The notes under the pieces are model-generated. The model did not search any database. It was not told where the DNA came from and was given only the letters and a program-made list of their open reading frames with translations. From Crambe crambe (lineage: Eukaryota; Porifera; Demospongiae; Poecilosclerida; Crambeidae), in assembly GCA_963924555.1 (NCBI GenBank), contig OZ004595.1, forward strand, positions 806,001 to 870,000: DNA of 64,000 nucleotides. Direction: 5' to 3'. Shown here one piece after another: positions 13,201-21,923 of the stretch. How positions within the stretch are numbered: position 1 is the first letter of the stretch; each line of letters begins with the position of its first letter. Position numbers and translations under genes: made by a program.

Positions 13201-14966
13201 CCTTTATTGCAGTCTACCAGCTCTGAAGGATTAAGAGAAAGACACATGAGTGGACCTCAACCAGCAAGTGAGTATGTGTCACAGCAGGTTGCAGTGATCT
13301 TGCAACAACAGCAAACCAAAATTTTACATAGCCTCCTTAAACTGTGGCTTTACTTGAAAGGAGGCTATGTAAATGTTTTAAGTGGTCACTATATAGTCAC
13401 CACCAAAGCCACAAAAAAATTTCAGTACTGGGTAGTTGAATGTGATCCCTATATATAGGGCCTATACAGTGAATTGCAAGTTGAATGTGATCCCTATATA
13501 TAGGGCCTGTACAGTGAATTGCAAGTTGGTTGTCCAAATGTAAAACGCAAATTGACTGCAATAAAAATTTGCATCTATTGAGGAAAAGCCACACATTCAT
13601 TCAGGAACAGCCTCAAGTTTATACACAGCTCATTTAGATTTTGTATCTTACATTGGACAACCAACTTGCAATTCACTGTACAGAGAATTGCAAGTTGGTT
13701 GAGGGAGAAGACTTTGCTTGTTTACGTAAGAGGCCACTAGTTATTGTTCTGAACAATGGCTAATGAAATCTTCCCCTCAACCAACCCTCTGTATTAGTGG
13801 TGCCTATTGTGTTAGTCTATATTATATTTGCTGGATCACTTTGATGTTTATGAACAAATAACACATATTAACAATTCTTTCTTTCATTATATAGTTGCTC
13901 CAAGTTCTTTAGGATCAGCTGACCATTTTGAAATCACTGGAAAGGTGAGCACAACCAAAATCAATGAAATTACAAACACTTAATTAGTTTATCTGTTTCC
14001 TATTTTATAGAAAAGCTCGGTCAAGTCCTCACTACTCCTTCACCTCCAAGACCTACACCAGCAGGTGAGCAGTTTAAAGGGGGGTTCCCTGGGACCAAAA
14101 CTTGCCACTTTACAAATGTATTAGCGTAACTCCGCCCACTTTTTATTTCCTGTCTTAGCCCTTCCCTTCCTCCATACCAATGTCCGTATAACCCAAATAA
14201 AAAAATTCATTGCTTAGTTTCATCCTATAGCTAAGTCGAAGCCAAATTTGAAGCCTCTATCACATAATTAACTATTTTTAATTAATATTTTTTTAACGAC
14301 CACTTGTGAAGGTGCTATGAGAGTAGCTGTATACCCTAAAAGGTTAAAAATTTACTCCTTGGGACAATGATAACTTAATTAAAAATTTTTTTTAAAATTA
14401 TCATTTGAATCTTCTTTAGAAGCTCAAAAAATGTGGCTCTCTATTTCCAACTATAGGCACTGTAATCCACGTTAAGTGACCTAAAGTACTGAAAGGTACT
14501 TTGAAACATTAGTGAATCACTTGAAAGATGATTTTAAAATTTTTTTTGTGTTGCTATGGAAAAAGGAAAGCCACATTTTGTAGTCCTACATAATTAGCAC
14601 TGTGTAAAGTGATGAAATTTTACCACAATTTTTTCCTGAGTTATTACTGTCCCTAACAGTGGTCTTCATTTTTGTTTGAACGCAATATTTTGGGGCCTCA
14701 ATTCTTAAGCCACACCCACTTTTTTATTTGTAAGTACTCCAACTATCATTGAAATAGCATACTTAATTTCATGGGAATACACATTACAGTTAATGAGTAA
14801 TCCAATGGTTTTTAGTGCAGAATTTTTTGCCAGGGAACCCCCCTTAACAGAGTGTGTATTATCATACTGGTACATGGCACTGTTAATGAACACAGGTTCT
14901 TCTGTCAACCCTTTACCTGATGATTTAGTCAATACTCGAAAGAGCTCACCTGATGAACAGTCGTAA
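3821..14966 (+). CDS. Gene B: divergent Roc-COR GTPase with Death domain (mosaic paralogue)
   Basis: Proposed exons are 3821-3844 (MAEGTSKQ), 4163-4195, 8484-8525, 8608-8782 (coiled coil), 9207-9251, 9537-9587, 9663-11722 (GTPase), 11777-11816 and 12152-12541 (Death domain DD1). Likely tail exons are 13114-13151, 13213-13267, 14011-14064 and 14896-14966 (TAA). The GTPase exon has P-loop GLPRSGKT, G3 DTGG and G4 GTHRDK, then a COR-like region (YVPLGIFS matches the paralogues' YAPLGLFS). It is far more divergent than its flanking exons. Intron 2 carries a Ginger1 transposon. Splicing DD1 to the exon at 12647 would create TAG across the junction; skipping to 13114 keeps the frame. A 50-bp DD2 remnant (13895-13944) must also be skipped for frame. 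The protein therefore ends at ~953 residues or runs on to 14966. Confidence 0.72.
4528..4773 (-). pseudogene. PHD finger at the C-terminus of the Ginger1 protein, out of frame
   Basis: The open frame on the minus strand gives a complete C4HC3 zinc arrangement: CFC, then CSDC, then H in EWFHLDMC, then CKKC at the very end. PHD fingers usually bind histone H3 tails, which could guide integration or expression. It follows the Ulp1 domain directly but sits one frame away. The segment just upstream (HLLKCFSDKK) reads sensibly in this frame and nonsensically in the protease frame, so the junction most likely carries a one-base indel. The element is then probably inactive for the full-length protein. 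Confidence 0.75.
4780..5678 (-). CDS. Ulp1-like cysteine protease region of the Ginger1 protein
   Basis: This is the continuation of the transposon protein after a small exon around 5738-5794 (ending SSPK) and a ~60-bp intron. The first ~170 residues are a low-complexity linker (basic, Ser/Pro-rich). The C-terminal half is a C48 (Ulp1/SUMO-protease type) fold with His in GNGHWLLVS, Asp in VYVYDSAYP, and Gln plus nucleophile Cys in YGQSNCGMFAIAFA. Ulp1-type proteases remove SUMO or related modifiers, and Ginger1 elements with a Ulp1 domain are described. The frame breaks near 4770, just before the PHD finger, by a single-base shift, so the reading here ends early unless this is a sequencing error. 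Confidence 0.83.
5975..7775 (-). CDS. Ginger1 integrase-like transposase (N-terminal part)
   Basis: Minus-strand exons in order: 7611-7775, 7305-7457, 6907-7152, 6593-6850, 6131-6532 and 5975-6073, all phase 0. Domain order is an N-terminal basic segment; an HHCC zinc-binding module (CHFDPTSGHFG, then EHCHVCQ); a DDE core with D in GMDFIGP, D in VITDQGKEF and E in HPQANGLDERYNQ; then the GPY motif (DNRWVGPYTILASLGKG) typical of Gypsy and Ginger1 integrases. It would cut and rejoin transposon ends in the nucleus. A further exon at 5872-5913 (Ser/Glu-rich) links it to the protease part. The integrase section shows no stop or frameshift. The exact start codon is uncertain because an upstream overlapping frame is also open. 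Confidence 0.85.
7172..7267. repeat. Compound microsatellite (TTA)n-(TCA)n
   Basis: About 50 bp of TTA units run straight into about 40 bp of TCA units. It lies within the intron between the two zinc-binding halves of the Ginger1 integrase and is not coding. Confidence 0.95.
8484..8782 (+). other. Gene B hypervariable coiled-coil exons
   Basis: The exons are 8484-8525 (FKAFYQSRIEYNEQ) and 8608-8782. The second begins ELSAAQKELSQPS, runs through a heptad-like charged stretch and ends with the conserved IKKLQDALGQLT. The middle differs strongly from C, D and E, while the intron starting at 8783 is identical in all four for about 165 bp. Confidence 0.85.
12152..12541 (+). other. Gene B Death-domain exon (DD1)
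   Basis: This is a 130-codon exon, phase 1 in and out. It carries a Death-domain pattern: WKEVAGVIGLSKTEIDNI, then CMRDVFGKWMENS, then LTWDGLCNIL. It is almost identical to gene C 26263-26652. A, D and E have no counterpart, and in them the DD2 exon follows the GTPase exon directly. Confidence 0.83.
13438..13720. repeat. Small direct and inverted repeats in a gene B intron
   Basis: A ~45-bp unit with CCTATATATAGGGCC is present twice (about 13440-13480 and 13485-13525). It is followed by GAATTGCAAGTTGG motifs that recur in inverted orientation near 13660-13700. Together they could form a hairpin. No coding content. Confidence 0.6.
13895..13944 (+). pseudogene. Gene B remnant of the DD2 exon (5' end joined to 3' end)
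   Basis: It starts like the DD2 exon of gene D (APSSLGSADHF) and jumps after ITG straight to the last bases (GGAAAG) and the usual donor. About 220 bp of Death-domain core are missing. Both splice sites survive, but the 50-bp length shifts the frame from phase 1 to phase 0, so inclusion would misread the next exon. Confidence 0.8.
14078..14843. mobile_element. TTAA-flanked MITE, 766 bp
   Basis: It interrupts the intron before the last exon of gene B. The D and E equivalents read straight through (GAGCAGTTTAACA). The ends are inverted repeats, AGGGGGGTTCCCTGG and CCAGGGAACCCCCC, bounded by TTAA at 14074-14077 and 14844-14847. The TTAA duplication is typical of piggyBac-type elements. No transposase is seen. 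Confidence 0.82.
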
Positions 14967-15062
14967 AAGATATCACCAAACTCCTTCCACTTCTCCAAAA
15001 CATCATCATAAATGCTTGACTTCACACACACCATCACCCTCTAACTATTTCTACCACTGCTT

Positions 15063-15680
15063 ATTTATTCTCAAAAAGTTGGTATTATTCCCCCCAAATC
15101 TCTAATTATTCCGGCAAGAAAGTCTATTATTCCATCAAATTCTATAGTGTGACACATGTCGTGTTATTATTGAAACATGACAGATGACAGATGTTTCTAC
15201 ATTATAGTCTTGCAGTGAGGATGCTTGTTTAGCCATAAAATTGTTGGAAAGAATGGAAAAAAACACGTTTTAGGGACAGGAATTCAAGAGTTTACCCTCA
15301 TTGATAGAAAGATGCTGATCAGGAAATTCTTTAATTCTAGATGAGAGAGAGACATTCTGTGGTTCGAAAGAAGCAGCACCTTTACTTCTCTTGACTCCCT
15401 TACATGGATTGGTTTGTAACGTGCTAAATCAGATTCTCTTGGGCATTTCAATCTATCCAGAAGGCAAACCAACAGCTCTTGAACTGGAATTCTTTAGAAG
15501 CCATTGCTACTATCCAGCAGGCCAAGCTATGCAAGCTCAGCTATGCTAGCAATACCAACAAAATAATATCAATAGCCAAACCAATTTAGCTAATTATTCC
15601 CCCAAACTTTCCAATTATTCTAGAATTATTCTATTATGCTACAAAGGTCTATTATTCTCAAAAATAATATGGCGGGGCCT
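15063..15680. mobile_element. Insertion with 7-bp target duplication, 618 bp
   Basis: Gene C's 3' region has the empty version (CCACTGCTTGTCTTC). In the B spacer ACTGCTT occurs at both 15056-15062 and 15681-15687, flanking 618 bp of AT-rich sequence with repeated TTATTCC/TTATTCT motifs. The ends show no clear inverted repeat and there is no coding. The class is unknown. Confidence 0.65.
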
Positions 15681-15994
15681 ACTGCTTGTCTTCATTACAC
15701 AAAAATTCTTTTATTAAAAATTTTAAAATCACATAATTATATACATTGTAATAATGAGAAGAGAAAACAAGTCGTGTGATTGAGGGAAGGATTGTGAGTA
15801 CATTGACACAGGACTAGGAGAGGGAAAGAAAGGAATGGAGTCTTGATTTGGAGTGTTCTCTAGAGAACCAAAGTTTGAATCACTGGCACAGGGACTGACA
15901 GTGGGTTCATGCACAAGGAGAGTGGTGAGGTAGAACAAGCTCCTGGAGACAGATGGGTTGCTGAACAGAGGGGGAGTGGTATGATAAACAAGGG

Positions 15995-16250
15995 TTAACG
16001 GAGGGGGGCAAGGTGTGGAATTGAGACTTGATTATTGGAGTAAGCAGAATGAGCTGGAGTGGTGCTCGTGATGGGACTCACATCATAAGCGGAATACCCA
16101 CTGTCTGATTCATAACTTGCCAACAAGAACAACTTGGATTCAATCTCGCTCAGATCAACAGCAGAGCAGAGAAACTGGTCGATCTGCTCACCAAACCAAT
16201 CATACTCAGTGAGAACAGCTTCAATATTGTCCGCAGACAGGCCTGGAAGT
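15995..16250 (-). pseudogene. C-terminal exon of the minus-strand spacer gene (B-C copy)
   Basis: Open on the minus strand to a stop near 15995. It encodes an acidic, hydrophobic stretch (DNIEAVLTEYDWFGEQIDQF) followed by a Ser/Thr-rich end (SDSGYSAYD...). Frameshifted copies are at 40560-40760 and 58451-58640; this copy keeps the longest frame. The composition resembles a transactivation or disordered interaction tail, but I do not recognise the family. It is cut upstream by the Gypsy pol fragment at 16256. Confidence 0.5.
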
Positions 16251-16255
16251 CCTAA

Positions 16256-17184
16256 GGGATACTGGCAAGTACCTATGAAAGAGCAGGATAAGGCAAAGAC
16301 TCTTTCACCACTCCAACTGGGCTGTTTCAGTTTACAGTCATGTCTTTTGGTTTGGTGCACCAGCCACATTTCAGCGGATGATGGACAGGCTGATCAGGGG
16401 ATTAGAACGGTTTACAGGAGTGTACTTGGATGATATTGTGATATTTAGTGAGATGTGGCCAGATCATGTGCAACATGTGAGGGAAGTGCTGCTTCGATTG
16501 AGGGAAAGTGGTCTCACAGTGAAACCTACGAAGTGTCAATTTGGAATGAAAGAATATTATTATTTGGGGCATATTGTTGGAAATGGCCAGGTTAGGCCAG
16601 ATCCAGAGAAATTGAGAGCAGTCAGGAAATTTCCAGTACCACTGACTAAGAAACAGGTTAGGGGATTTTTGGGTTTGACAGGCCATTATTGGCGGTTCAT
16701 TGGGAACTATGGTACAATAGCAGCACCACTGTCTGATTTGACAAAGAAAAACTTACCCGACAAGATCTGTTGGACGAAGGAGTGTGAGCAAGCATTTGAA
16801 GCATTGAAGGTGGTGTTGTGTCAGTCACCAGTGTTGAAAAATCCAGATTTCACAAGGGAATTTATTTTACAGACTGATGCATCAAATAGGGGAGTCGGGG
16901 CGGTGCTGAGTCAGTTGGACGAGGAAGGAAGGGACAGACCAATTGCCTATTTCAGTAGGAAGTTGTTGCCACGAGAGGAGAGGTACTCCACGGTGGAACA
17001 GGAGTGTTTGGCAATTAAACTGGGAGTGGAAGCATTCAAGGTGTATCTCATGGGGAGATATTTCGTCATTCAGATGGACCATAGATCACTTAAATGGTTG
17101 AACAGGCTGAAAGAGACCAACAACCGATTAACACGATGGAGTCTGGCACTGCAGCCGTATACTTTTGAAGTTCAGCACTAAAAT
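16256..17184 (+). mobile_element. LTR-less Gypsy pol fragment (reverse transcriptase-RNase H)
   Basis: It starts mid-domain at GYWQVPMKEQDKAKT and ends just after the RNase H region (LQPYTFEVQH). The polymerase YLDD motif (VYLDDIVIFS) and the RNase H start (FILQTDASNRGVGAVLSQ) are clear. Two frameshifts lie between 16300 and 16375; the rest is open from 16378 to 17181. Comparison with 40765-40800 shows it interrupts the minus-strand gene, with no LTR, no integrase and no clear target duplication. It is a dead fragment, probably captured during repair. Confidence 0.85.
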
Positions 17185-17580
17185 TAATGTTTGATGAACT
17201 TGTTATCCCACGATGCTGCTTATGGGTGTGGGTTTGATGAAGTGCCCCTGACAACAGGGATATCAATGAGGGGGCAGAGGGACATTTGTTATTCTGACAT
17301 TCCAAGATGTGGCTAGATCCCATCCAGCAATGGAGAATTGATACCTAAAGAAATCAGAAGAGACTGTTAAAATATGGAGGAAGGATGCTTAGCAGTCATG
17401 CAATGATGACCCCTCATCTAACACCACTAGAATGGGACATTGCTGTCTGAACTTGTACTTCATCATCTTGATGAGTGTGACAATATTGGATCTGCTCTGT
17501 ATTAAAGTGAGATGTTACCTTCGTACCAGGTGTGCCCGCTTTTTTGGTGGTATGAGGTTATATAGTGAGAGATACAGTTC
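17185..17580. other. Minus-strand gene region, B-C copy
   Basis: It is similar to 40765-41160 and 58665-58830. On the minus strand the D-E and E-F copies read as a Ser-rich segment (SSSSLISLSSG), while this copy has small indels. It contains one copy of the ~100-bp block ending in GATGAGTGTGACAATATTGG, which recurs near each GTPase gene start. Confidence 0.45.
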
Positions 17581-18085
17581 AGCAAACTAGCAACTACATT
17601 TCAATCAGAGGAGTTTAGTAAACATCTTCATGAGTGGAGTCATCAAACATTTGAGTGGGTTAGAGTTAGTATATTAGTACTGTGACTTAACTACTTGCAA
17701 AGTGTGTCTCATGAAATCATTTGAGGGAGGAAACAATGACATACTGCATACAGTCTGTTCTCTCCAATAGTCCACACCTCCCAATAGTCCATTCTCTATA
17801 ATAGTGAGTGCAAGTACCTTGTGGTTCACCAACTGACTCTGAGACAAAATTAATATTGAGACTTTGGAAGAGTCAAACGAGCTGAATCCTAAAGCTGTAA
17901 CTAACTGATCTGCCTATGGACCATTTCCCCTTTTCCCTAATAGTCTGGACTATAATAATACGTTAGAGAGAACAGACTGGAACACCATCAATTTTAAAGA
18001 TCATAATGAAGTTCACATGGGGAGAAGGAGGAGGACAATGCTCCCTTACTACAATTATGTGGGGAGGCTATTGCCCCCTTGGTGC

Positions 18086-18086
<1 letters not shown>

Positions 18087-18117
<31 letters not shown>
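18087..18117. repeat. Poly-C tract (31 bp)
   Basis: An uninterrupted run of C. The duplicate at 41667-41692 has 26. On the complementary strand it is a long G-run able to form quadruplexes. Length may be partly an assembly artefact. Confidence 0.9.
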
Positions 18118-19264
18118 TGTGATGAAACACAATTATCAGGGCTCTAGGAGGAGCTAAGGACCTTGTGTATAAGCCAGGAGGGTGTGGGAGTTTGACAATA
18201 CTGAGAGAACTCACATCATGTAGTTGTATAGAGAGTCATCACCCCTCAAACATGGTACAGAGAAATACAATGGACCATGAATCAAATTACAGGGTTTTCC
18301 CCACAATGTTATATCAAGTGGTTATTACAGGTTTTTCCTCACAGTATTTGTACTGTCTTATCAAGTGGTTAACCACTTCTGTGAGTACAAATACACTGTC
18401 ATATGTAGTGACCTCATAACTAATGGAGTTCAATATAATCATGCTAATGGAGAGCTCCATCACTTAGCTTATCTTGAAGGCATCTAGCTTAGAGAAGCTG
18501 AAAGAGAGTTCTGTAGAATTCAGACTTGTCAATTCGCATTTCAACTTTTCTTGTTTAACACAACAGACGGCCTCTGTTTGATTGGTCAGATCTACTGTGT
18601 GACAATACGCATGGCATGACAATATGTCATGTGACTATGGATGTCACATGACTGTGCACTAGTCGAAGAGATTGGAAGCAGCTGAATAAGCCACCATGCA
18701 CATTTTGAAGGCAAGAGAAGCTTTTGTCCAAACTGAATGAAGTTAAAGAATTATAGAAACAGGTTGGGGGCTTAACTCCTTGCTTAGCATGCAGGCATTG
18801 GGTGTATAAGGTGGTCAGTGGTCCATCCTGTTTGCCCTCCAGCTGTTCCTTGTGGCTTTTCCTATCCTGCAGGCATGAGTTGTTCACACAGCTAATGGCA
18901 AGGTTTGTAATTGACTGTCCTTAGGCTATGGCCAACGCACCAGTGCAGTCTGCACAGTCAAGCTAGGGTCTGGAAATCCAGAGTAACTTTTTTAGCAGGT
19001 CACTGATTACGTACCTCCAGAAAGAAGCATTGGTTTAGTGAGTAATTCCAAAGTTGGGGACATGCAGCTTTGACCTTTGACCCAAGTGCAGTGGCATGGA
19101 GACACTCTAAAGTGGGTAATGTCCTTAACAACTGCCCATCATGTTAATTTAGTCCTTGATACAGTTGTGGTAAGATTTATAACGTCACCCTGTTTGAAAT
19201 TAATGCTAGGGAAAACACTGCATCTGTCTAGATATGGTGGCAAATTCTCTTCAAGGGATGAAAT

Positions 19265-19352
19265 CAATCGCTTGGGAAGTTAAGGATGGGGTTTGTGATG
19301 AGTACCTTCAATCGCTTGGGAAGTTAAGGATGGGGTTTGTGATGAGTACCTT
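19265..19352. repeat. 44-bp tandem duplication specific to copy 1
   Basis: The unit beginning CAATCGCTTGGGAAG is present twice here and once at 42840-42883, so it arose after the segmental duplication or was lost from the other copy. Confidence 0.9.
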
Positions 19353-19682
19353 AAGGCTACTATTATTAGTGGGTACAAATTTTAGTGTTTTACTAGTTTG
19401 CAGCATTTGCAGGTATTAATTTTAGCATTTTTTTTTACCATTAGCTAATGCACCAGCTATAGATTCAACTCTTCCAAGCCCAAGGGTATGGCGTGCATGG
19501 TGGAGCAGATCCAGAGCACTCTCCTCCCTCTTCATTTCTAACAATAGGCAACATGGTGAAATCCAAACTGGAATAAAGACATTCAGAATCTTGAATTGAC
19601 TTGAATACATTTGCAAATCCACACGATGCCCAGACTCCACCCTCTTATCTCGTGAGGTGCGAGTGAGCTGCGTACTAGCCAA

Positions 19683-19718
19683 TAGTCTCGCGTAGCCAGA
19701 CCCAATTCAGGTCTGGCT
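19683..19718. mobile_element. Tiny palindromic MITE with 9-bp duplication
   Basis: It begins TAGTCTCGCGTAGCCAGACC and returns as GGTCTGGCT. Flanks ACTAGCCAA (19674-19682) and ACTAGCCAG (19719-19727) look like a 9-bp target duplication with one mismatch. A second copy lies in the duplicated segment at 43219-43254, and relatives are at 28899-28940 and 32187-32231. Confidence 0.65.
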
Positions 19719-20298
19719 ACTAGCCAGTGTTTGTATGTTGTATCTTGAACAAGAAGCCAACGGCTGGTGTTATCAAGTTCAGTTTCCTGTGTGGAGCCAG
19801 AGGCTAGCTACTGTGAATATCAACTGAACCTACTCAATGAAGATATCACCTGCTTGGTACAGATCCAACTGCAGCAATCTCAAGTCAATGATGAAGAAGA
19901 AGACTGCTAGCAAGACTCTAGTGAAGAAGTGTAGAAAGCTAGCTGAATAAAGTTTTCAATTTTTTTTTGGTATGTTCTATTTACACGAAAATTGAACAAC
20001 AAACAAATTTTAGCAGGTACTTTATTTAGCGTGTAGACCCTCCCTCACTGAACTCACTAAATTAAGTACCCGCTAATAATAGTAGTCTTAAGGTAAGTTA
20101 CTAAACCACTGTGGCCCGTTAGAGAGATGAAAGACATTAATCTCCTCTCACACACTGAAAATGCTACAAAAAATAACCATAAAATCCCCAGAACAAGGAT
20201 TCCTTTCCACACACACTAAAAAGATTATGAAGAACTATGAAAGGGAGTTTCTTTGTCTATCAACCCTCAGCATTGAACACACTTCATTTTTTTCTCAC

Positions 20299-20571
20299 CT
20301 TGTGTTTCAGCTTGACGTGGTTGGCACTGGGTGGGTAGGGGTGATGTCCTCCCCTTCCACCAGTCCGTGTCGTCTCCAAGTGATTGGGCCTCTGCATGAC
20401 CAGGTTGGACTTGGAGGAAGAGAGAGTGTTTTCCTGATGGAGGGACTTGAGTGAAGTGGTAGTGGAGTTTGAGCTGCTCCTGGACTGTCTGCTCGTCTGA
20501 TTTGACACGGCCCCATTAGAAGACCGCAGGGTGGTAGAGTTGGGCAAGTTGCTGGTGGCTCTTGTAGAAGA
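20299..20571 (-). CDS. Ser/Thr-rich exon of the minus-strand spacer gene (B-C copy)
   Basis: A 273-bp (91-codon) phase-0 exon bounded by a TTTCTGCAG acceptor and an AAG|GTGAGA donor on the minus strand. It encodes a disordered-looking segment (SSTRATSNLPNSTTLRSSNG..., ending SANHVKLKHK) with no recognisable fold. The copy at 43835-44107 is the same. In the E-F spacer only 64 bp of it remain (61532-61595). It is probably an internal exon of a transcription-factor-like gene, given the zinc-finger exon in the C-D spacer. That link is inference. Confidence 0.55.
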
Positions 20572-21139
20572 CTGCAGAAAGTTATAAATAAGTCAAAAGC
20601 AAGTTATGAAGGAAAACGATATGTAAGTCAAGTAAATATTTATGCTTAGACTCTTTGTGGATCAACCACCACCATTCAACCTACTCTCAGTTCCTCTATG
20701 AACAAGGCAACAGAGTGAATAGAATGGCCATCAAGTCCACTTTACAAAGATCCAAAAAAGTAAGTTGAAATGGTAACCCCCAATGATTAAAGGGACTGCC
20801 TCACTTGAGGGGTTGAAATGGGAGAGGAGCTTGGGAGGAGGTGGACTAACCATGTCACTGCTGGGTGGACAACCTGCGAGTGGATCATCAGCCTCTTGCG
20901 TGATCTAGGAAGCTGAGTTCACAGCCAGGGTGGGGTCAGTTGTACCCATAGTTGGTGAAGTGCACGTTGTAGACACTCTCCGAGGCAAATTTCTGACTGG
21001 AATCTGGAGAAGAGTGGGAACAATACTGGATGACAAGGTGATTTTAAAGTTCCTCTGATCTGACTACCCTTGGAGTCCTGATTAGAGGGTGGTCTCGTGT
21101 CAGGGGTAGATTATATTGATGTACATGAATTGGAACATT

Positions 21140-21235
21140 TTCTAGCACTCATTACCTAACACCCCACTTGAATGTGACACCAGACATTGTCGTTATCTTG
21201 ATGAGTGTGATGTTATTGGATCTGCTCTGTAAGTG
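21140..21235. promoter_or_regulatory. Conserved block upstream of the GTPase genes
   Basis: A ~90-bp block (CTAACACC..., then CTTGATGAGTGTGATGTTATTGGATCTGCTCTGT) lies ~690 bp before the gene C start. Relatives sit at 17400-17511, 31650-31722, 40990-41100, 44680-44767 and 62690-62760. It contains an inverted CCAAT box (ATTGG). The gene F copy turns the adjacent bases into a full TGACGTCA site. It could be a promoter or enhancer, or an old repeat carried by the unit. Confidence 0.4.
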
Positions 21236-21402
21236 AGAGACATAGTTCATTTCAGATGATAATGAAGTCCACCAGTTCCTCCAAGTCTACATAGTTAACA
21301 GGAGATAGGGCCAACTCTGGACTCAGGTTGATGTGGACAAACGGCCTCACTTGAGGGAGTCACACACACACAGGAACTTTTCTGTGGAAGTAACCATAGG
21401 CC

Positions 21403-21624
21403 TGAGGGGCAGATCTAGGATTTTGAGATGGGGGGCCCAGACCCTCTGTGCTGGGTACAAAAGTGACATAGCTACAAACATCAAGTAATGAAAAGTAAAG
21501 TCAGTCAGTTGTCATTCAAAGGATCCACTAATAGCATGCTCCTTGGGTGGTGAACAATTTTGTTTATTGTGGCGGTCATGATGGGGGGGGGCAGCTCCCC
21601 ACTTGGATCCACCACTAGCACTGC
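21403..21624. mobile_element. AGGGGCAGATC-type MITE upstream of gene C
   Basis: 222 bp flanked by GGCC at 21399-21402 and 21625-21628. Gene D has a single GGCC (CATAGGCCTTCC) and no insert. The ends TGAGGGGCAGATC and GGATCCACCACTAGCACTGC are only loosely inverted. It contains a 9-bp G run, against 32 bp in the gene E copy (44939-45183). Deletion between the GGCC repeats in D is an alternative reading. Confidence 0.55.
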
Positions 21625-21923
21625 GGCCTTCCAGCTATAGCATTAACTATCTACTCGACTCGCCCATAACTTTCACAGGTCTCAACTGCATCAAGTCAGA
21701 CTTCTTCCCATCCTTGAAGGCTACAGGCGAGCTACAGGAAAGGAAATAACTGACTCTAATGAATTTAGTTGAGAATAACTCGTAGATCAATGATTAATCC
21801 TAACACTCGTGATCCTAACACAGACACAATGATCCAGATTGCATGATCTACCACGCCCTTATTTTGTTTGAATTGTTTCCTTTTTTTTTACTTACCTCTG
21901 TTACTTAAACTCACGTAGCTACA

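Noticed and set aside
16134..16433. Plus-strand frame joining the minus-strand gene to the pol fragment
   Set aside because: It crosses the insertion boundary and two frameshifts; not a real fusion.
18165..18419. Frame MYKPGGCGSL... shared by 41740 and 60681
   Set aside because: Conserved only because of the segmental duplication; no splice sites, and it diverges with the minisatellite in the E-F spacer.
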